From: Pseudomonas caricapapayae
Lineage (GTDB): Bacteria > Pseudomonadota > Gammaproteobacteria > Pseudomonadales > Pseudomonadaceae
Reading direction: 5' to 3'
Assembly (NCBI RefSeq): GCF_001400735.1
Contig: NZ_LJPW01000125.1
Location: forward strand, 1 to 64,000
Length of the DNA stretch: 64,000 nucleotides
Shown piece after piece: positions 28,101-38,800 of the stretch; within the stretch, counting starts at the first letter, position 1; each line of letters opens with the position of its first letter. Below the pieces are notes generated by a model that worked only from the letters and a program-made list of their open reading frames with translations, was not told where the DNA came from and ran no database searches. The position numbers and the translations under genes are program-made.

Positions 28101-31100
28101 CGAAGACAAAATCGAACAGGCGCATCGGGCGAGTGATTTCACGCATCAGCAAAGCGCCACCCGGCTTGAGCAACGGTCGCAGGTTTTGCAGCGTATGACC
28201 TATATGCTGCGTGGCATGGATCACGTTGGCGGCGACGATCAGATCATAGTGTTCAGCTGGAAAACCCTGCTCGGCGGCAGGTTTTTGCAGATCGAACAGG
28301 GCGTACTCGACAAAGTCGTATTCGCTGAACTTTTCTTCGGCACGACGGCTGAACAACGCTGATATATCGGTGAAGCAATAACGTACATCGGCGACGCTGC
28401 TCAGCTCCGGCAGCAGCCAGGCCGTGGTGCCTCCTGTGCCACCACCGACTTCCAGAATCCGCAGCGGGCCGCGTCCGGACTGCTGGTGTTCGCGGATCAG
28501 CCCGCTGACCACGCCTGCTGCGATCTGGTTGAAGTAACGGCCGAAGCTGAATTGCTGATACAGCACTTCCACGCCGCTGGAGGCGCTTTCCGGGAAAATT
28601 ACCGAGACTGGCTCGACGGCTCCGCTCATCATGGCGAAAAGTTGCTCGCCTGCCCGCTCAACGGTGTCGGCGATCACGTCCAGCCCTTCGCAGCAACTGC
28701 GCAGTTCTGCGAGCAATGTCGGGTACTGCCCGTGCGGCACGGGTCTGGCGCTTCGATAAAGGCCGCGCTCATTGGCGTAGTAGCCATCCTCGACACAGGC
28801 ATTGAGCAACCGCACCAGCAGTTGCCGATGACGTGGCAACAGCCGACCGCCGCGCAGAATGCTCAGCGGGTCGACGCCCCGGTCGATGGTGTCCTGAACA
28901 CACTGGCGAACCATCTGGTCAACATAGATCGCATGCAGGCGGGTCACACATTGATACAGGCGCTCCAGGCGTGGCAGGTCCAGGTGGGCACCTTCCTGCA
29001 ACGCAACCTTGCGACCGGCTTCCAGCAAAAGATCCTGCGTCGTCGCGACAGGCTGCTGCGGCGCATCGCACCAGTAGCGTTGTTCATCGAAGGCATACAG
29101 CGGAGCCTGGACACGCGTGCCGACCGAGGGCAGCAGGGTGCGCCAGGGCAAGCTGGCACCGGCGGCGAACAGGCGCAACAGGCTGTCATGCAGGACGGCG
29201 GTGTGCGGTTTGTGTCGGCGTGCGCTGGCGATCCAGTGCACACCGGCGTGTTCCAGACGCGTGCCTATCCCGGTCAGCGGTGCATCGGCACCCAGCTCCA
29301 GTGCGATCGTCAGGCCCGTTTGCACTGCATGAGTCAGCGCCTGGTGGTAGCGCACCGGTTCACGCAGGTGCCTGCGCCAGTAATCGCCGCGTTCCAGTTC
29401 AGCCTGGGCGAGGGGTTGGCCGGTCAGGGTCGAGATCAGCGGTACTTTCGCAGGGGCCGCGCGCAGCCCCGCACTGGCCTGCTGGAATTCATCGAGAATC
29501 GGCTCCAGCAAGCGAGAATGTGCTGCGCCCGCCACGCTCAGGCGATTATGACGAACGTGTCGCTCTTGCAGCGCTTGCGCCAGCGCATCGATGCCGTGAC
29601 GGTCACCTGAGGCCACCAGATGCTGCTCGGCGTTGTGCACGGCGATTTCCACGCCATGTTCGAGCGCCAGAGGCTGTAGTGTTGCCACGTCGCAGAATAC
29701 CGCGAGCATTGAACCTTGCGCCGCGCACTGATTCATCAACCGGCCACGGGCGATCACCAGCGGCAAAATGTCTTCCAGCCGATAAATCCCGGCGATGACC
29801 ACCGCGGCAAACTCACCTACCGAATGGCCGATCAACAGGTCCGGGGTCATACCCGCTTCGCGCCAGTGAGCTGCCATGGCCACTTCAAAGGCAACGATGG
29901 CAGGTTGCGCGTAATCCATGCGGTCGATCAGCGCTTCGTGCTCGCCGAACATGACCGACTGCAACGAGGGTTGCAGGTGCGCGGCGCAGACTGCAAAGCT
30001 GCGGTCCAGGCTCTCGCTGAAGGCTTTCGACTGACCGTAAAGGCTTTTGCCCATCCCGGCCCACTGACTGCCTTGACCACTGCACAGCCAGACCTGCGCG
30101 CCCTGGCCTGGCTGGCCTTCATACAGCAAGGCATCGCTGCCACCCTGGGCAAACGCCTGGAGCGCCGGGGCGGTTTCTTCGTGCAACGGCACCGCCAGAC
30201 GGAACGGCAGGTCCAGTTGCCGGGCATGCAGCGCCGTGTGTGCAAGGTCAGCGGCAGCGTCTGCGGCATACAGACGTTCGGCGTAAAGGCCCGCCAGCTG
30301 GCGCAACGAGTGCTGGCTGGCGGCGCTGAGCAACAGGGCACTGGCCTGCGCTTTCGGGCATGGTGCGCGCAATGCGTCGGGCAGGGCTTCGACGATCACA
30401 TGGCAGTTGGTGCCACCAATGCCGAATGACGACACACCGGCACGGCGCGGCCCTGCTGGCCATGCCCGGTCCTGGGTAGGAATATAAAACGGACTCTGTT
30501 CAAGCTGCAGCGTCGGGTTGACCTGCTCGACATTGATGCTTGGCGGAATACGCCCATGATTGACCGCCAGAATAGTCTTGATCAGGCTCGCGATGCCGGC
30601 GGCAGTATCCAGATGGCCAAGGTTACCTTTCACCGAGCCCAGGGCACATCCACCGATATCCGTGCGTCGTGCGAACGAATCGCGCAGCGCTTGAACCTCG
30701 ATGGGGTCGCCGAGCGGGGTGCCGGTACCATGTGCTTCGAGCATGCCAATGCTGGCGCAGTCGATATCGGCCAGCAGCAGGGCATCCTCAATGACTTCAC
30801 GTTGACCGACCACCGAGGGAGCGGTGTAGCCGACCTTGTGATGACCGTCGTTATTGATCGCGCTGCCACGTAGTACCGCCAGCACCGGATCGCCGTCACG
30901 CAAAGCGTCTTCCAGTCGACGCAGGGTCACGGCACCGACGCCGTTGCCGGCAAAGGTACCCTGGGCACTCGCGTCAAAAGGGCGGCAGCGGCCGTCCGGC
31001 GAGAAAATCATCCCTGGCTGGTAAAGGTAGCCGGCCTGTTGCGGAAACGACACGGCTACGCCACCCGCCACGGCCATCTCGCATTCGCCGCTGCGCAGAC

Positions 31101-31686
31101 TCTCGCAGGCCATATGCACCGCGACCAGCGAGCTTGAGCACGCGGTCTGCACGCTCATCGCAGGGCCGCGCAGGTTGAGTTTGTAGGCGGCGCGGCTGGC
31201 CAGGTAATCCTTGTCGTTGCCCATCAGCGCCTGCAGGCCCTTGACCTGTGCGACTTCGGTGACGCGAATAGCGTCTCGGCCCGGGTATGTACTCATGCGT
31301 CCCGAGGCAAATACGCCTGTTTTATGCGCGACTTCGCGGGGTGCGAAGCCGGCGTGTTCCAAGGCATGCCAGACGATTTGCAGGAACAGCCGCTGCTGCG
31401 GATCGATGGATTCCGCCTCCTGACGCGAGTAGCCGAATAGCGCGGCGTCGAAGCGGTCTGCGTCGTCAATCACCGCGGCGACATTGACGAAGTCCGGGTT
31501 ATCGATCAGTTCCGCGGACAGTCCTGCGGCGAGCAGCTCTTCACGGCTGAAGTGGCGGCTGCACTCGCGACCGGTCAGCAGGTTCTGCCAGTACTGGGCA
31601 CTGTCGCGGGCTTCGGGAAAACGGCAGGCCAGGCCGATGACCGCAATGGGCTCGCTGGTGCCGTAGGTTTCTTCAAAGGTGGGCAT
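22189..31686 (-). CDS. irp1: Yersiniabactin polyketide/nonribosomal peptide synthetase HMWP1
   Basis: The 3165-aa megasynthase has almost the same length as Yersinia HMWP1 (3163 aa) and the same module order. Domains in order: KS (about 14-440, Cys183 in TACSSSLVAVH), AT (about 560-860, Ser622 in GHSVGEF), C-methyltransferase (ILEVGGGTGGTTAWLL near 1080), KR (IVTGAFGGLGR near 1560), ACP (Ser1857 in LGLDSLLFLEL), Cy (from 1925, DLLLFDVQSF), methyltransferase (VLEVGAGTGATTRHVL near 2605), PCP (Ser2866 in GGDSLIATR) and TE (Ser2989 in GWSYGTF). It adds a malonyl unit, methylates it, reduces it, adds the third Cys and releases the product. The start at 31686 overlaps ybtX by 14 bp and has a GAGGT site. 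A CAGTGG hexamer repeat lies in the Cy-MT linker. Confidence 0.95.
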   Translation of the reverse strand: MPTFEETYGTSEPIAVIGLACRFPEARDSAQYWQNLLTGRECSRHFSREELLAAGLSAELIDNPDFVNVAAVIDDADRFDAALFGYSRQEAESIDPQQRLFLQIVWHALEHAGFAPREVAHKTGVFASGRMSTYPGRDAIRVTEVAQVKGLQALMGNDKDYLASRAAYKLNLRGPAMSVQTACSSSLVAVHMACESLRSGECEMAVAGGVAVSFPQQAGYLYQPGMIFSPDGRCRPFDASAQGTFAGNGVGAVTLRRLEDALRDGDPVLAVLRGSAINNDGHHKVGYTAPSVVGQREVIEDALLLADIDCASIGMLEAHGTGTPLGDPIEVQALRDSFARRTDIGGCALGSVKGNLGHLDTAAGIASLIKTILAVNHGRIPPSINVEQVNPTLQLEQSPFYIPTQDRAWPAGPRRAGVSSFGIGGTNCHVIVEALPDALRAPCPKAQASALLLSAASQHSLRQLAGLYAERLYAADAAADLAHTALHARQLDLPFRLAVPLHEETAPALQAFAQGGSDALLYEGQPGQGAQVWLCSGQGSQWAGMGKSLYGQSKAFSESLDRSFAVCAAHLQPSLQSVMFGEHEALIDRMDYAQPAIVAFEVAMAAHWREAGMTPDLLIGHSVGEFAAVVIAGIYRLEDILPLVIARGRLMNQCAAQGSMLAVFCDVATLQPLALEHGVEIAVHNAEQHLVASGDRHGIDALAQALQERHVRHNRLSVAGAAHSRLLEPILDEFQQASAGLRAAPAKVPLISTLTGQPLAQAELERGDYWRRHLREPVRYHQALTHAVQTGLTIALELGADAPLTGIGTRLEHAGVHWIASARRHKPHTAVLHDSLLRLFAAGASLPWRTLLPSVGTRVQAPLYAFDEQRYWCDAPQQPVATTQDLLLEAGRKVALQEGAHLDLPRLERLYQCVTRLHAIYVDQMVRQCVQDTIDRGVDPLSILRGGRLLPRHRQLLVRLLNACVEDGYYANERGLYRSARPVPHGQYPTLLAELRSCCEGLDVIADTVERAGEQLFAMMSGAVEPVSVIFPESASSGVEVLYQQFSFGRYFNQIAAGVVSGLIREHQQSGRGPLRILEVGGGTGGTTAWLLPELSSVADVRYCFTDISALFSRRAEEKFSEYDFVEYALFDLQKPAAEQGFPAEHYDLIVAANVIHATQHIGHTLQNLRPLLKPGGALLMREITRPMRLFDFVFGPLVLPLHDEQARGGELFLSTEHWQQQCMEHGFARLDWLPDDGSATSGISEHILLARTQAANIAHAPLSVGRDSGNAVLGRQLGEHFYQPDWTDCAGQPQRWQTRLQHACEQLAARYGDTRRTPVFARSVPLPESLADLTLRWSADPFGVARVELGHCNNQGLWQLLGSADNQPAPRSTLPAPQTAVGTHYTWQWTATKVPDTSNAPLCIEPASVRAALAEAGIAHDPNATACLLIVEDGTLAEVASQVLKALTATDHPLLVVTRNAWSPGTHRTVCPEQRALWGLLRVACAEQPQRALAVIDLDGSDWQDLLPGLSAAQNGERWIAVRQGVAQVQTLSVQPHQSASLPAQSFKDTGWHIVTGAFGGLGRLSTHWLIDQGASRIALLAPRCPHDGEQWIDTLQQQYGCEIRWVVCDISDQAALATCLDELHADGGLSGAIHSAGLLDDTPLSNLDAARMQPLLQVKCSAARQLQAALADQGRYLLLYSSAAASLGAAGQGAHALASAYLDGLAESQVDARLHTVSIAWGAWGETGRAADDKLHARLAQGGMGTLTTGEGLWHLEQAVMRGVPWHLAMRIDPERIDPRRRLLTQTIEQPVTRSPIKGSSRNDALPAPGMTGDRQVDQQALSQWLSACICRQLRLSPDAAPAQHQDLMQLGLDSLLFLELSSDIQRQLGIRLDAGEAYRDLSIRGLSALLLSSTGKTAAADSAPSIVPQPDSRFEPFPLTPIQHAYWLGRTDLIDYGGVACHVLFEWDKAYADFDLGRFEHAWNALIARHDMLRMVIDSDGRQRILQHTPWYHLPRNDLRELPAEQQQQRLLSIREEMSYRVLPSDCWPLFEVTVSELDAGRCRLHMNLDLLLFDVQSFKVMMDDLAIAYAGQALDPLELTFRDYVMADLAQRDSLQWRQSWRYWQDTLEQLPGAPQLPLADELPKGQPRFRTVQARLDASRWNRFKAHCQHLGVTPSAALLALFAQTLESVSRTPEFTLNLTYFNRRALHPQVQQLIGDFTSVLLIDFQLGHGESPSQVMIDTQARLWQRLAHTAVNGVELMRELGRRQGHTRQPAMPVVFTSMLGMSLDGKAIDQAMTSTLGDPVYVFTQTPQVWLDHQVMEIDGELVFSWYCMEDVLADGLIDSLFQTYCDLLKTLADQPQGFDRPPELPRHDWSVNLDGERFDPQLLEAQLRRAPGVQTARVSVDREKRTLLGELLSQQPSTVDDGIHAPLPLPLPLPLPLSELPRLSEGQRQEVDLTWQALESRARKGILSTLQKHGLFSEAGQRHDLAQVMTRLGAMPQFAGLLRQWLAMLCQQGHLQKEGQHYLALPHQAANGYGETLPDAEWSQTLGTYLDACIEQHPELLRGDRSPLSLLFGNSDAVVKALYSNNPVLHCLNSALAQTAKALAGTRRDLRVLEVGAGTGATTRHVLPMLESHLSEYRFTDVSSLFLTQAREDFAAWPQLTCSILDVNQPVDFSQHPAQGYDLVIAVNVMHDAAHVTRSLKRLHRLLRSGGHLLLLEATERDSALQLASIGFIEGLSNFADERSEDDKAMLDLPRWRSAVQASGFSWVMNWPQRADDSMRQHFMLARAEGVSHLDLAAVAEQLEPHPAQWPLTLRQVEHVFTAPATRQTPQQAGESTPRQDVDPVLQDAVLQLWRELLGQDIDADSNFFLSGGDSLIATRMIARLNRMGHSASSLRNLFDNPRLSDFCSTLASPSALTDDNPLALVRGRNERALFVFHASDGEVSAYLPLAKALDMQVFGLHATDALGSDSLKALAARYLQAIRRQQASGPYVLLGWSYGTFVAEETARLLRHQGEQVRLILLDPVCRQDFSFEDRPGLLRLMAEGSKGIALPDDLERLPPAEQLNVFINSATQAGVLKNPPQPQQAEQWLQRIEHLMKLLAQHPQPPRLDLPCLWLSAESRPQHWRPAEQDWQDRAATAHRESMPCDHWQLLLDRDQVQRTAASISAWLAATQ
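24403..24438. repeat. Hexanucleotide tandem repeat inside irp1
   Basis: Five perfect copies of CAGTGG (24403-24432) plus a sixth degenerate copy (CAGCGG) lie in frame inside irp1. On the coding strand they give a Pro-Leu repeat (PLPLPLPLPL) near residue 2422, in the linker between the cyclisation domain and the second methyltransferase. Slippage would add or remove Pro-Leu pairs without a frameshift. Confidence 0.9.
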
Positions 31687-32899
31687 GGAGGACCTCGTGT
31701 GCAGGCGTGGAAGACGGGCTGGCAGGCGTGCTGCGCTCAAGGCGGCGACACAGGTGCCGGGCAGGCCACAGGCAGATGAAGGCAATGCTCGCCAGTATCG
31801 CGAGCAGTGGCGGATAGCCCAGGTAATGAGCCGACTGCAGAGCTGCGATCGATGCCAGCATGGCAATTGCAGCATCGACCGACTGCAGCAGGGCGTAATC
31901 GGAGGCCGGCTGGTGCGGGCGGACCACGCCCATCAGCAGGTTGTAGAGGGTGACGAAGCCAATCGCGGCGGCGATATTGACCAGACTGAACAGCGTCAGC
32001 CATGCAGCAAGGTCGTAGATACGTGCGCCAAGTGCTGCCGCGAGAGCAATGAGCGCGTGCAGCAACATGGCCGGCAGCAGGCACCGCCAGGCACCGAAGC
32101 GCCTCGCCATCCAGCCGCCGAGCAATACGCCGATGGCACTGGCGACTGTGCTGTACAGCGTCGAAGCCATACCCAGCTCGGCGAGGCCCAGGCCATTGTC
32201 CATCAACAGCACGGTCTGAATCGCCATCAGTCCGCGCATTGCCAGGTAGTAAATGGCTGTCAGGCACAAGGCCGGCCACAGCGCAGTGAAGCTGCTGCGA
32301 TCCAGCCTTGGCTTGACCGCCGGCTTTTCAATGCTATTGCTGGCCGGCAGCAATCCCGTCGGCAGCAACAACAGCAGCGAGACCATCGACATGCCGATGA
32401 AACCGATACGCCACCCCCAGCGCTCGGCCAGAAACAGGAACACAAATGAACCGAACACTATGCCGAGGTAACTGCCGCCCACTTGCGCGGTGTTGGCAAA
32501 CGGACGGCTGGCGGCGTCGCAGGTCGTGATCGTGATGCCATCGGCGTAGATATCATGACTGGCGGACAATAGCGCCAGCAGCATCAGCCCGGCCATGATC
32601 GGATAGAGTGAGTGCTCAGGGGCCAGAAAGCTTATCCCCAACAGCGTCAACGCCATACCCAGTTGCAACAGCACCAGGCTGCCCAGGTAGTGATTGCCAC
32701 GCAGTGCCAGGCTATGACGCTCGCACCAGGGTGCCCAGAGAAACTTGGCTATCCAGGGCAGGAACGTCAGTGACAGTAGGCTGAGACTGGCCAGATCCAG
32801 CCCCTGATGGCGGAAATAACCGACCACACCCTGCAACATCAGTGCGGTGAGCATGCCTTGGTGCAGGTAGTAACACCAATAGGGCAGGTAGCGGCTCAT
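31673..32899 (-). CDS. ybtX: MFS transporter YbtX/Irp8
   Basis: The 408-aa integral membrane protein has about twelve hydrophobic segments and the MFS-type loop FLWAPWCERHSL. It resembles the AmpG/YbtX branch found in yersiniabactin loci, beginning MSRYLPYWCYYLHQGMLTALML. In Yersinia, YbtX contributes to zinc acquisition by the siderophore and is not essential for iron use; here its job is assumed by synteny. The start at 32899 overlaps the irp2 stop by ATGA, and its own 3' end overlaps irp1 by 14 bp. In Yersinia ybtX is in the separate ybtPQXS operon, so its position between irp2 and irp1 is a rearrangement. Confidence 0.9.
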   Translation of the reverse strand: MSRYLPYWCYYLHQGMLTALMLQGVVGYFRHQGLDLASLSLLSLTFLPWIAKFLWAPWCERHSLALRGNHYLGSLVLLQLGMALTLLGISFLAPEHSLYPIMAGLMLLALLSASHDIYADGITITTCDAASRPFANTAQVGGSYLGIVFGSFVFLFLAERWGWRIGFIGMSMVSLLLLLPTGLLPASNSIEKPAVKPRLDRSSFTALWPALCLTAIYYLAMRGLMAIQTVLLMDNGLGLAELGMASTLYSTVASAIGVLLGGWMARRFGAWRCLLPAMLLHALIALAAALGARIYDLAAWLTLFSLVNIAAAIGFVTLYNLLMGVVRPHQPASDYALLQSVDAAIAMLASIAALQSAHYLGYPPLLAILASIAFICLWPARHLCRRLERSTPASPSSTPAHEVLHAHL

Positions 32900-35800
32900 G
32901 ACCCGCCTCCGGTGCGCCGCAACCTTCTGGCGTTTCTCTGCGTCAACTGGGCGTGCCGGGGTTGTTCCCGCGCATCGTTTGCCGGTTGCGTCCGGCTCAG
33001 GTGCCGCGCCAGCGCTCGGGCGTTGGGGTAGCCGAACAGATCGGTGGCCTGCAAATGCCGATGGCCCTGCTGGGTCAGCTTCACATGCAGTTGCACCAGC
33101 TTGAGCGAACTGGCACCTGCGTCGAAGAAGTTTTGTCGGCAGTCATGCAACTTCAGACCGACCACCTCCTGAAAGGCATGCCGGATCTGTTCGACAATCT
33201 GTTCATCAGCCTGTTGCTCAGGCTCATGAAGCAGCGGCTGAATGCGTGGCAACATCGCCACACCCGCACCAGGCTGTCCGGGGGTAACCAATTGTTCCAA
33301 TGACAGGGCCCAGGCCTGGGGTTCATTGGCCAGGCGGTTGAGCAGGGCAAGGTACTGATCGAACATGCTGCGCAGGACGCTCGGTTCGAACAATGCCTCG
33401 ACCGCGTCCCAGTTCAGGCACAGATCGCCTTCGGACTCGTATACCTGATGATCCAGCCAGACTTGCGGGGTCTGCGAAATACCCCAGACCGGCTTGAGCC
33501 ATGACGATTGGGCCATGAAACGGCCCTTGTCGAACCCCAGTGCGCTGGTAAAGACCACCGGCATTTGCGCCGCAGCCATGCCGTGGCGACTGGCCAGTTC
33601 ACGCATGACACGGATCGCAGAGTGATCGCGCTGGGCGAGATCGCGCCACAGCCGCTGCTGCAGGCGCTGAGCACTGCCTATCCAGTCGGCGACGGGCTGC
33701 CAGGCCAGGAGTAACAGCGAGGTGAAGTCACCCAGCACCCGGTCGATATGCGGATGCAGCGGTTGACGGTCGAACAGGGTCAGGTTGAGACTCAGCTCTC
33801 GCTGACTGCTCCATGCCGACAGCACTGCGGAAAAAGCGCTGAGCAGCAGCCCCGAAGGCGTCAACTGATGCCGATGGGCCTGGTCTTTCAGACGTTCCCA
33901 GCAGGCGGCGGGCAGACGCTCGGCCAGGCGCACAAAGTGTGGCGTACCGACGTCGCCCGGCGCGCAACGCAGCGGCAGACGTGGTGCTGGCGGCAGATCA
34001 TCGAGACGCCGTTGCCAGTACGCCTGAGCACCGGGTGAGGGCGGCAGGCTGGCGCGCAGGCGCTGATAGTCGCGGAAGCCGATATCGACAGGGGCCAGCA
34101 CTTGCTCGGGATGCAGGTACAACGTCTCGAGCTCGGCCAGCAGGATCTGCATGCTCATGCCGTCCAGCAGCAGGTTGTCGAGGCTGATAAATATCCGGCT
34201 GTGCGAGCTGCCGTCTTCGACTATTTGCGCATCGAACAGCGGCCACTGCACGGCATCGAGCACCTGATGGGACAATCGTTCGCGCAGTGCGATTGCTTCG
34301 CTGCCATCCAGTGTGGTCACCCGGTGACGTCGAGGAATGAACGCCGGCACCTGCTGCAGAACCTGCAACATGCCGTCACGCACCACAGCACGCAGTATGT
34401 CGTGACGCTCGATGAGCCGCTGCCAGGCATTTTCAAACAACGGGATATCAAGCCGTTCGACGCTGAACTCGACAAAGAAATGCGCGCCCACACCGCCCAG
34501 CACAAACCCTGACTGACGCCCGACCAGATAAGCCTGTTGTATTTCACTCAGGGCAAACGGCTCATATCGGCCTGTCGGGTCATGCTCAAGCCTGGCCGTT
34601 GGCCGCGACTCTTCCACCAATGTTGCGGCAAAGGCATGCAGGGCGGGAAAGTTGAACAGATCATCGAGCCGGGCGCGGTAGCCGTGGCTGCCCAGTTCAC
34701 CGATCAGCCGGGTTGCCAGGAGGCTGTCGCCGCCAAGCTGAAAGAAGTGGCTGTGGCGATGCAGTGCGCCGGTTTGCAGCAGGTCCTGCCAGAGCTGCGC
34801 CACCACCTGTTCGCGAGCGGTCTCGGGCGCTTGATACTGATCGGGATGTGCACTGGCTGGTTTGCACAACTGCCCCAGTGCCTGATGGTCGATCTTGCCG
34901 TTGGCGGTGAGTGGCAGTGCGTCGAGAAAGTGCAGGCGTTGCGGGATCATGTAACCGGGCAGTTCGTTGGCCAGCGCCTGGGCCAGCCGGGCTGGGTCAG
35001 GGCGATACAGCGCGTCGGGTGCGCGCAGGATCAGGCGTTGCATGGTGCCCAGTCGGTCCATTCCGTGCGGGGTCAGTCCGGCCTGGGTCAGTAACGCTTG
35101 CCAATGTTCGGGGTCGCGCAACTGTGCTGCTGCACTGTGACCGTGGCTGAGCAGGTCGGCGCTGATCAAGCTCAGCGCCGAGGAGTGAGCCAGTTCCAGC
35201 ACGCAGATCGCAGCACCAGGTGCGCAGAGACGTATCCATCGGGCGAGCGCTGCTTGCGACGTTTCAATGCGATGCAGTTGATTGTTGATCAGCAGCACGT
35301 CGGCGCTGTGGGCAAGCGTCTGACGCGCACTGTCGGTGTCTCGGAGAGCACTGCCATGCGCGAAACCTGCGAGACGTTCGCCTGCCTTGAGGACCATTGC
35401 CTGTGACGCATCAAGGGCGGTGTACTGCACCTGCGATGCGTCGAGTCGCTCCAGCAAGAACAGCCCGGTCACGGCGCTGCGGGCACTGGCTTCGATCAGT
35501 CGTACCGGGCGTTGCAGGCGACGACTCAGATCGGCCAGCGAGATTGCCAGCGCGTCGAGGGCTTCGCGACTGCCGGACGCATGCATCAGCAATTGCTCGG
35601 GAGCCCAGTAAGGATGCTCGAGCAGGGTCTGAGCACTGCGCTTGTCATGGAGTATGTCGCGCAATGTGTCGTGGTGCGCATGCAGGGCTTCTGTCAGCGC
35701 ATAGGCAGAATCGTCGTGCGGCGTTGTGTTCGTAGCGGAGTGGCTGAGTCGCCACGCGCCTTCGGCATCGCGCTGCAGGTGGCCTTGTGCGGCCAGCCAC

Positions 35801-38800
35801 TCCAGCCAGCGGTTCAGCAACGGTTGCCAGTGTTCCTGGCAACCGTAGGACTGCACCACCGTAGCGGTGCTGACAGGGTCGTTGAGGTGTACGCCATTAA
35901 GTGCCAGGTGCCGGACCAGAAAATTGGCCAGCAGACCCTCCGTGGCATCCGTCGCTGCGGTTTCGGGCCTCAGCCAGTCAGCGTAACTGGACGGTGTGAG
36001 CGGGTCGGCTTCCACGGCGCTGCAAAGGCTGGCACCGTTCGGCACGACGAAGGCCACCAGACTCCTTTCCCGGTCGCCCGGTGCCATGCTGACGGCTGCC
36101 TTGACGCCTTCGAGCCGGTTGAACGCTGCATCGATTTCACCCAGTTCGATGCGGTAGCCACCGACCTTGACCTGCTTGTCGCGACGGCCAAGGAATTCCA
36201 GCGTACCGTCCGGCCAGTAACACCCCATGTCGCCCGTGCGATACCAGCGCTCACCGGCCACGTCGACGAACTGGCGGGCGCTGCGTTCGGCGTCATTGAA
36301 ATAACCCTGGGCAACACCCACACCGCCTATCCACAGCTCGCCAGCTACCCAATCCGGGCAGTCTCGTCCCAGTTCGTCGACCACGCGATAGCGCTGGTTG
36401 GCCAACGGCTGGCCGTAGGGAATCGAGCGCCAGTGCGGCTCTACCCGATTCACCGTGCAGGTATTGGACCAGATCGCCGCTTCCGTCGCGCCGCCCATGG
36501 CGACAAACCGGCCATCGTCGCGGTACCGGTGATAGCGTTCCGGCAAGTCCAGCCCGATCCAGTCGCCGGAAAGCATGACCAGCCTCAGGCTCGCCGGAAT
36601 GTGCAGATCGAAGCCTTCGCTGTAGGTCAGCAACATGTCCAGCAGGGCGGGCACACTGTTCCACAGGGTAATGCGATGCTGATCAATCAGCCTGCACCAC
36701 AGCGCCGGGTCGCGACGTTGCTGTTCGTTGACCAGCACCAGTGAAGCGCCTGCGCCGAGTACACCGAAGATGTCATAGACCGAAAGGTCAAAGTGCAGCG
36801 CCGACAGGGCCAGCACGCAGTCTTCGGGGCCGACGCCATGTCGCTGGCTGATGTCCATGCAGGTGTTCAAGGCACTTTGGTGGCTGATCACCACGCCCTT
36901 GGGTTCGCCGGTCGAACCCGAGGTGTAGATGATGTAGGCCGGCTGTTGTGCGCTGACCGGCACCTGGTGCCGAAGCGGCTCGCTGCGGATTGCCTGCTGC
37001 CAGGTCAGGGCATTGCCGATGTCGCGCTCCTCAGGCTCATCGGCGCTGGTCAGCACGCACCTCACCCCGGCCCCTGCATAGATACCGATGCGCCTCGCCA
37101 ATGGCTGGTCCGGTGGCACCGGCACATAGATCGCACCCGCCTTGAGAATGCCCAGTACGCAGATAATCTGACCAATGTCCTTGGCCATACTGACAGCAAC
37201 CGTTTCGCCCGCTTCGACGCCCAGGGCCTGCAGGCTGCCTGCCAGCCGGCTGGCTTGATCGGCCAGTTGGGCGAAGCTCACCCGCCGCTGGTCCTGAATC
37301 AGTGCGGTAGCCTGCGGGGTACGTTCTGCCTGGGCGAAAATCGCGTCGTGCAACAAACCCTCAGGGAGAGGCTGCCTGGTGGCATTGGCTTGTTCGCGGA
37401 CAGCCCGCTGGGCTGAGGGCATCAGTTCCGGCAAAGGCCGTGACCACTGCGCGGGGGTTGTCACCAGCGCCATTACCTGCTCGAAGTAGACGTCGAACAG
37501 CGTTTCGGTCAGCCCCTCGGGAAACAGCTGGTCATTGCTGTCCCACTGCAGATAGACCTGCTCCTGATGCTCGAACGCGAGGTGGTCGATCCACACCTGT
37601 GGGGTCTGGGAAATGCCCCAGCCGGGTGCACCCAGCGTGTCCTCCGTGGCTTCGCCAAACAGCGGGCGGCCGAGGTTGCTGGTGAACACCAGAGGCGCAC
37701 CGTGCGGATGGCGCTGGCGTTTCTTCAACTCGCGCAGCACCTCGACCCCGGACCACGCGCTGTGTTCGTAAACCTCGGCAAACGACTGCTGATTGGCCCG
37801 CGCCAGTTCAGCGAAGGTTTGCCCGCAGCAGTTCACTGGCAGCGTCAGGATATTGGTGAAGTCGGCGATCATGCCGGCGACCGCAGGGTTCAGAGGCTGG
37901 CGGTCGAACAGGGTGAGGTTGAGCAGCAGCGATTGTTGCCCGCTCCAGCGTCCCAGCACCGCACTGAATAGTGTGGCCAGCGCCATGGTCGGGGTAACGC
38001 CGGCGGCTCCGGCGTGGTCTTTGAACGCCTGCCACTGCGTGGCATTCAGCTGCCCGCGCCGGCGGCAGATGCGCACCTGTCCGATGCGCTCGGGGTCCTG
38101 CGCCAGTGGCAGGATCGGTGCGAGGGGCAGGTCGTCCAGACGCTCGAGCCACCAGGTTCTGGCGTGCTGGATGCGCGTCTGACCATCGCGTTCGAGCTGT
38201 GCCAGGTAACTGCAAAAATCGTAATCGACGGGCGAGGGCGCAAGCGGGCGTTCGTCGATCAGCGCGATCAGTTCTTCGAACAACTGATTGAAGCTGGCGG
38301 CATCAGCGACCAGCAGGTCAATGTTGACCAGCAGTCTGTTCCGCCCGTCGGGCAACAGGCACAGCTGGAAATCGAAGGTCTCGCCGTTCTCGACATTCAG
38401 ACGCCGATGCCCCAACTGTTCTCGCAGCTTCAACAGTTTTTGCTGGCGGTACGCGTCATCCTTGTCACGCAAATCATGAACCTTGAGACCCGGCCATGCC
38501 GAACGCGCCTGCCATTGTTGACGACCGTTGGCCAGAAATCGCGTCTTGAGCATCGGGTGACGTTCGATCAGTCGATAGATCGCCGCTTCCAGTACCTGCG
38601 GTGTCAGGCCGTGGCCATCGAACTCCTGATACAGATGGCAGCCGACGCCCCCCAATGGCTGCTCGCTGGAGCGCCCTACCAGATAGGCGTGCTGCACGCT
38701 GGTCAGCGCGAAGGGCTGGCCGCCACTCATGAGTGGCAGTGCCTGATCTTTCCGAACAGTCTCGGCGGTATCGTTATGAATGGCCGCAGTGCCCAGCAAT

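Noticed and set aside
31687..31875. An N-terminal extension of HMWP1 by 63 residues into ybtX
   Set aside because: The KS domain begins normally after MPTFEETYGTSEPIAVIG at 31686, with a ribosome site just upstream; the extra residues are out-of-frame ybtX sequence.
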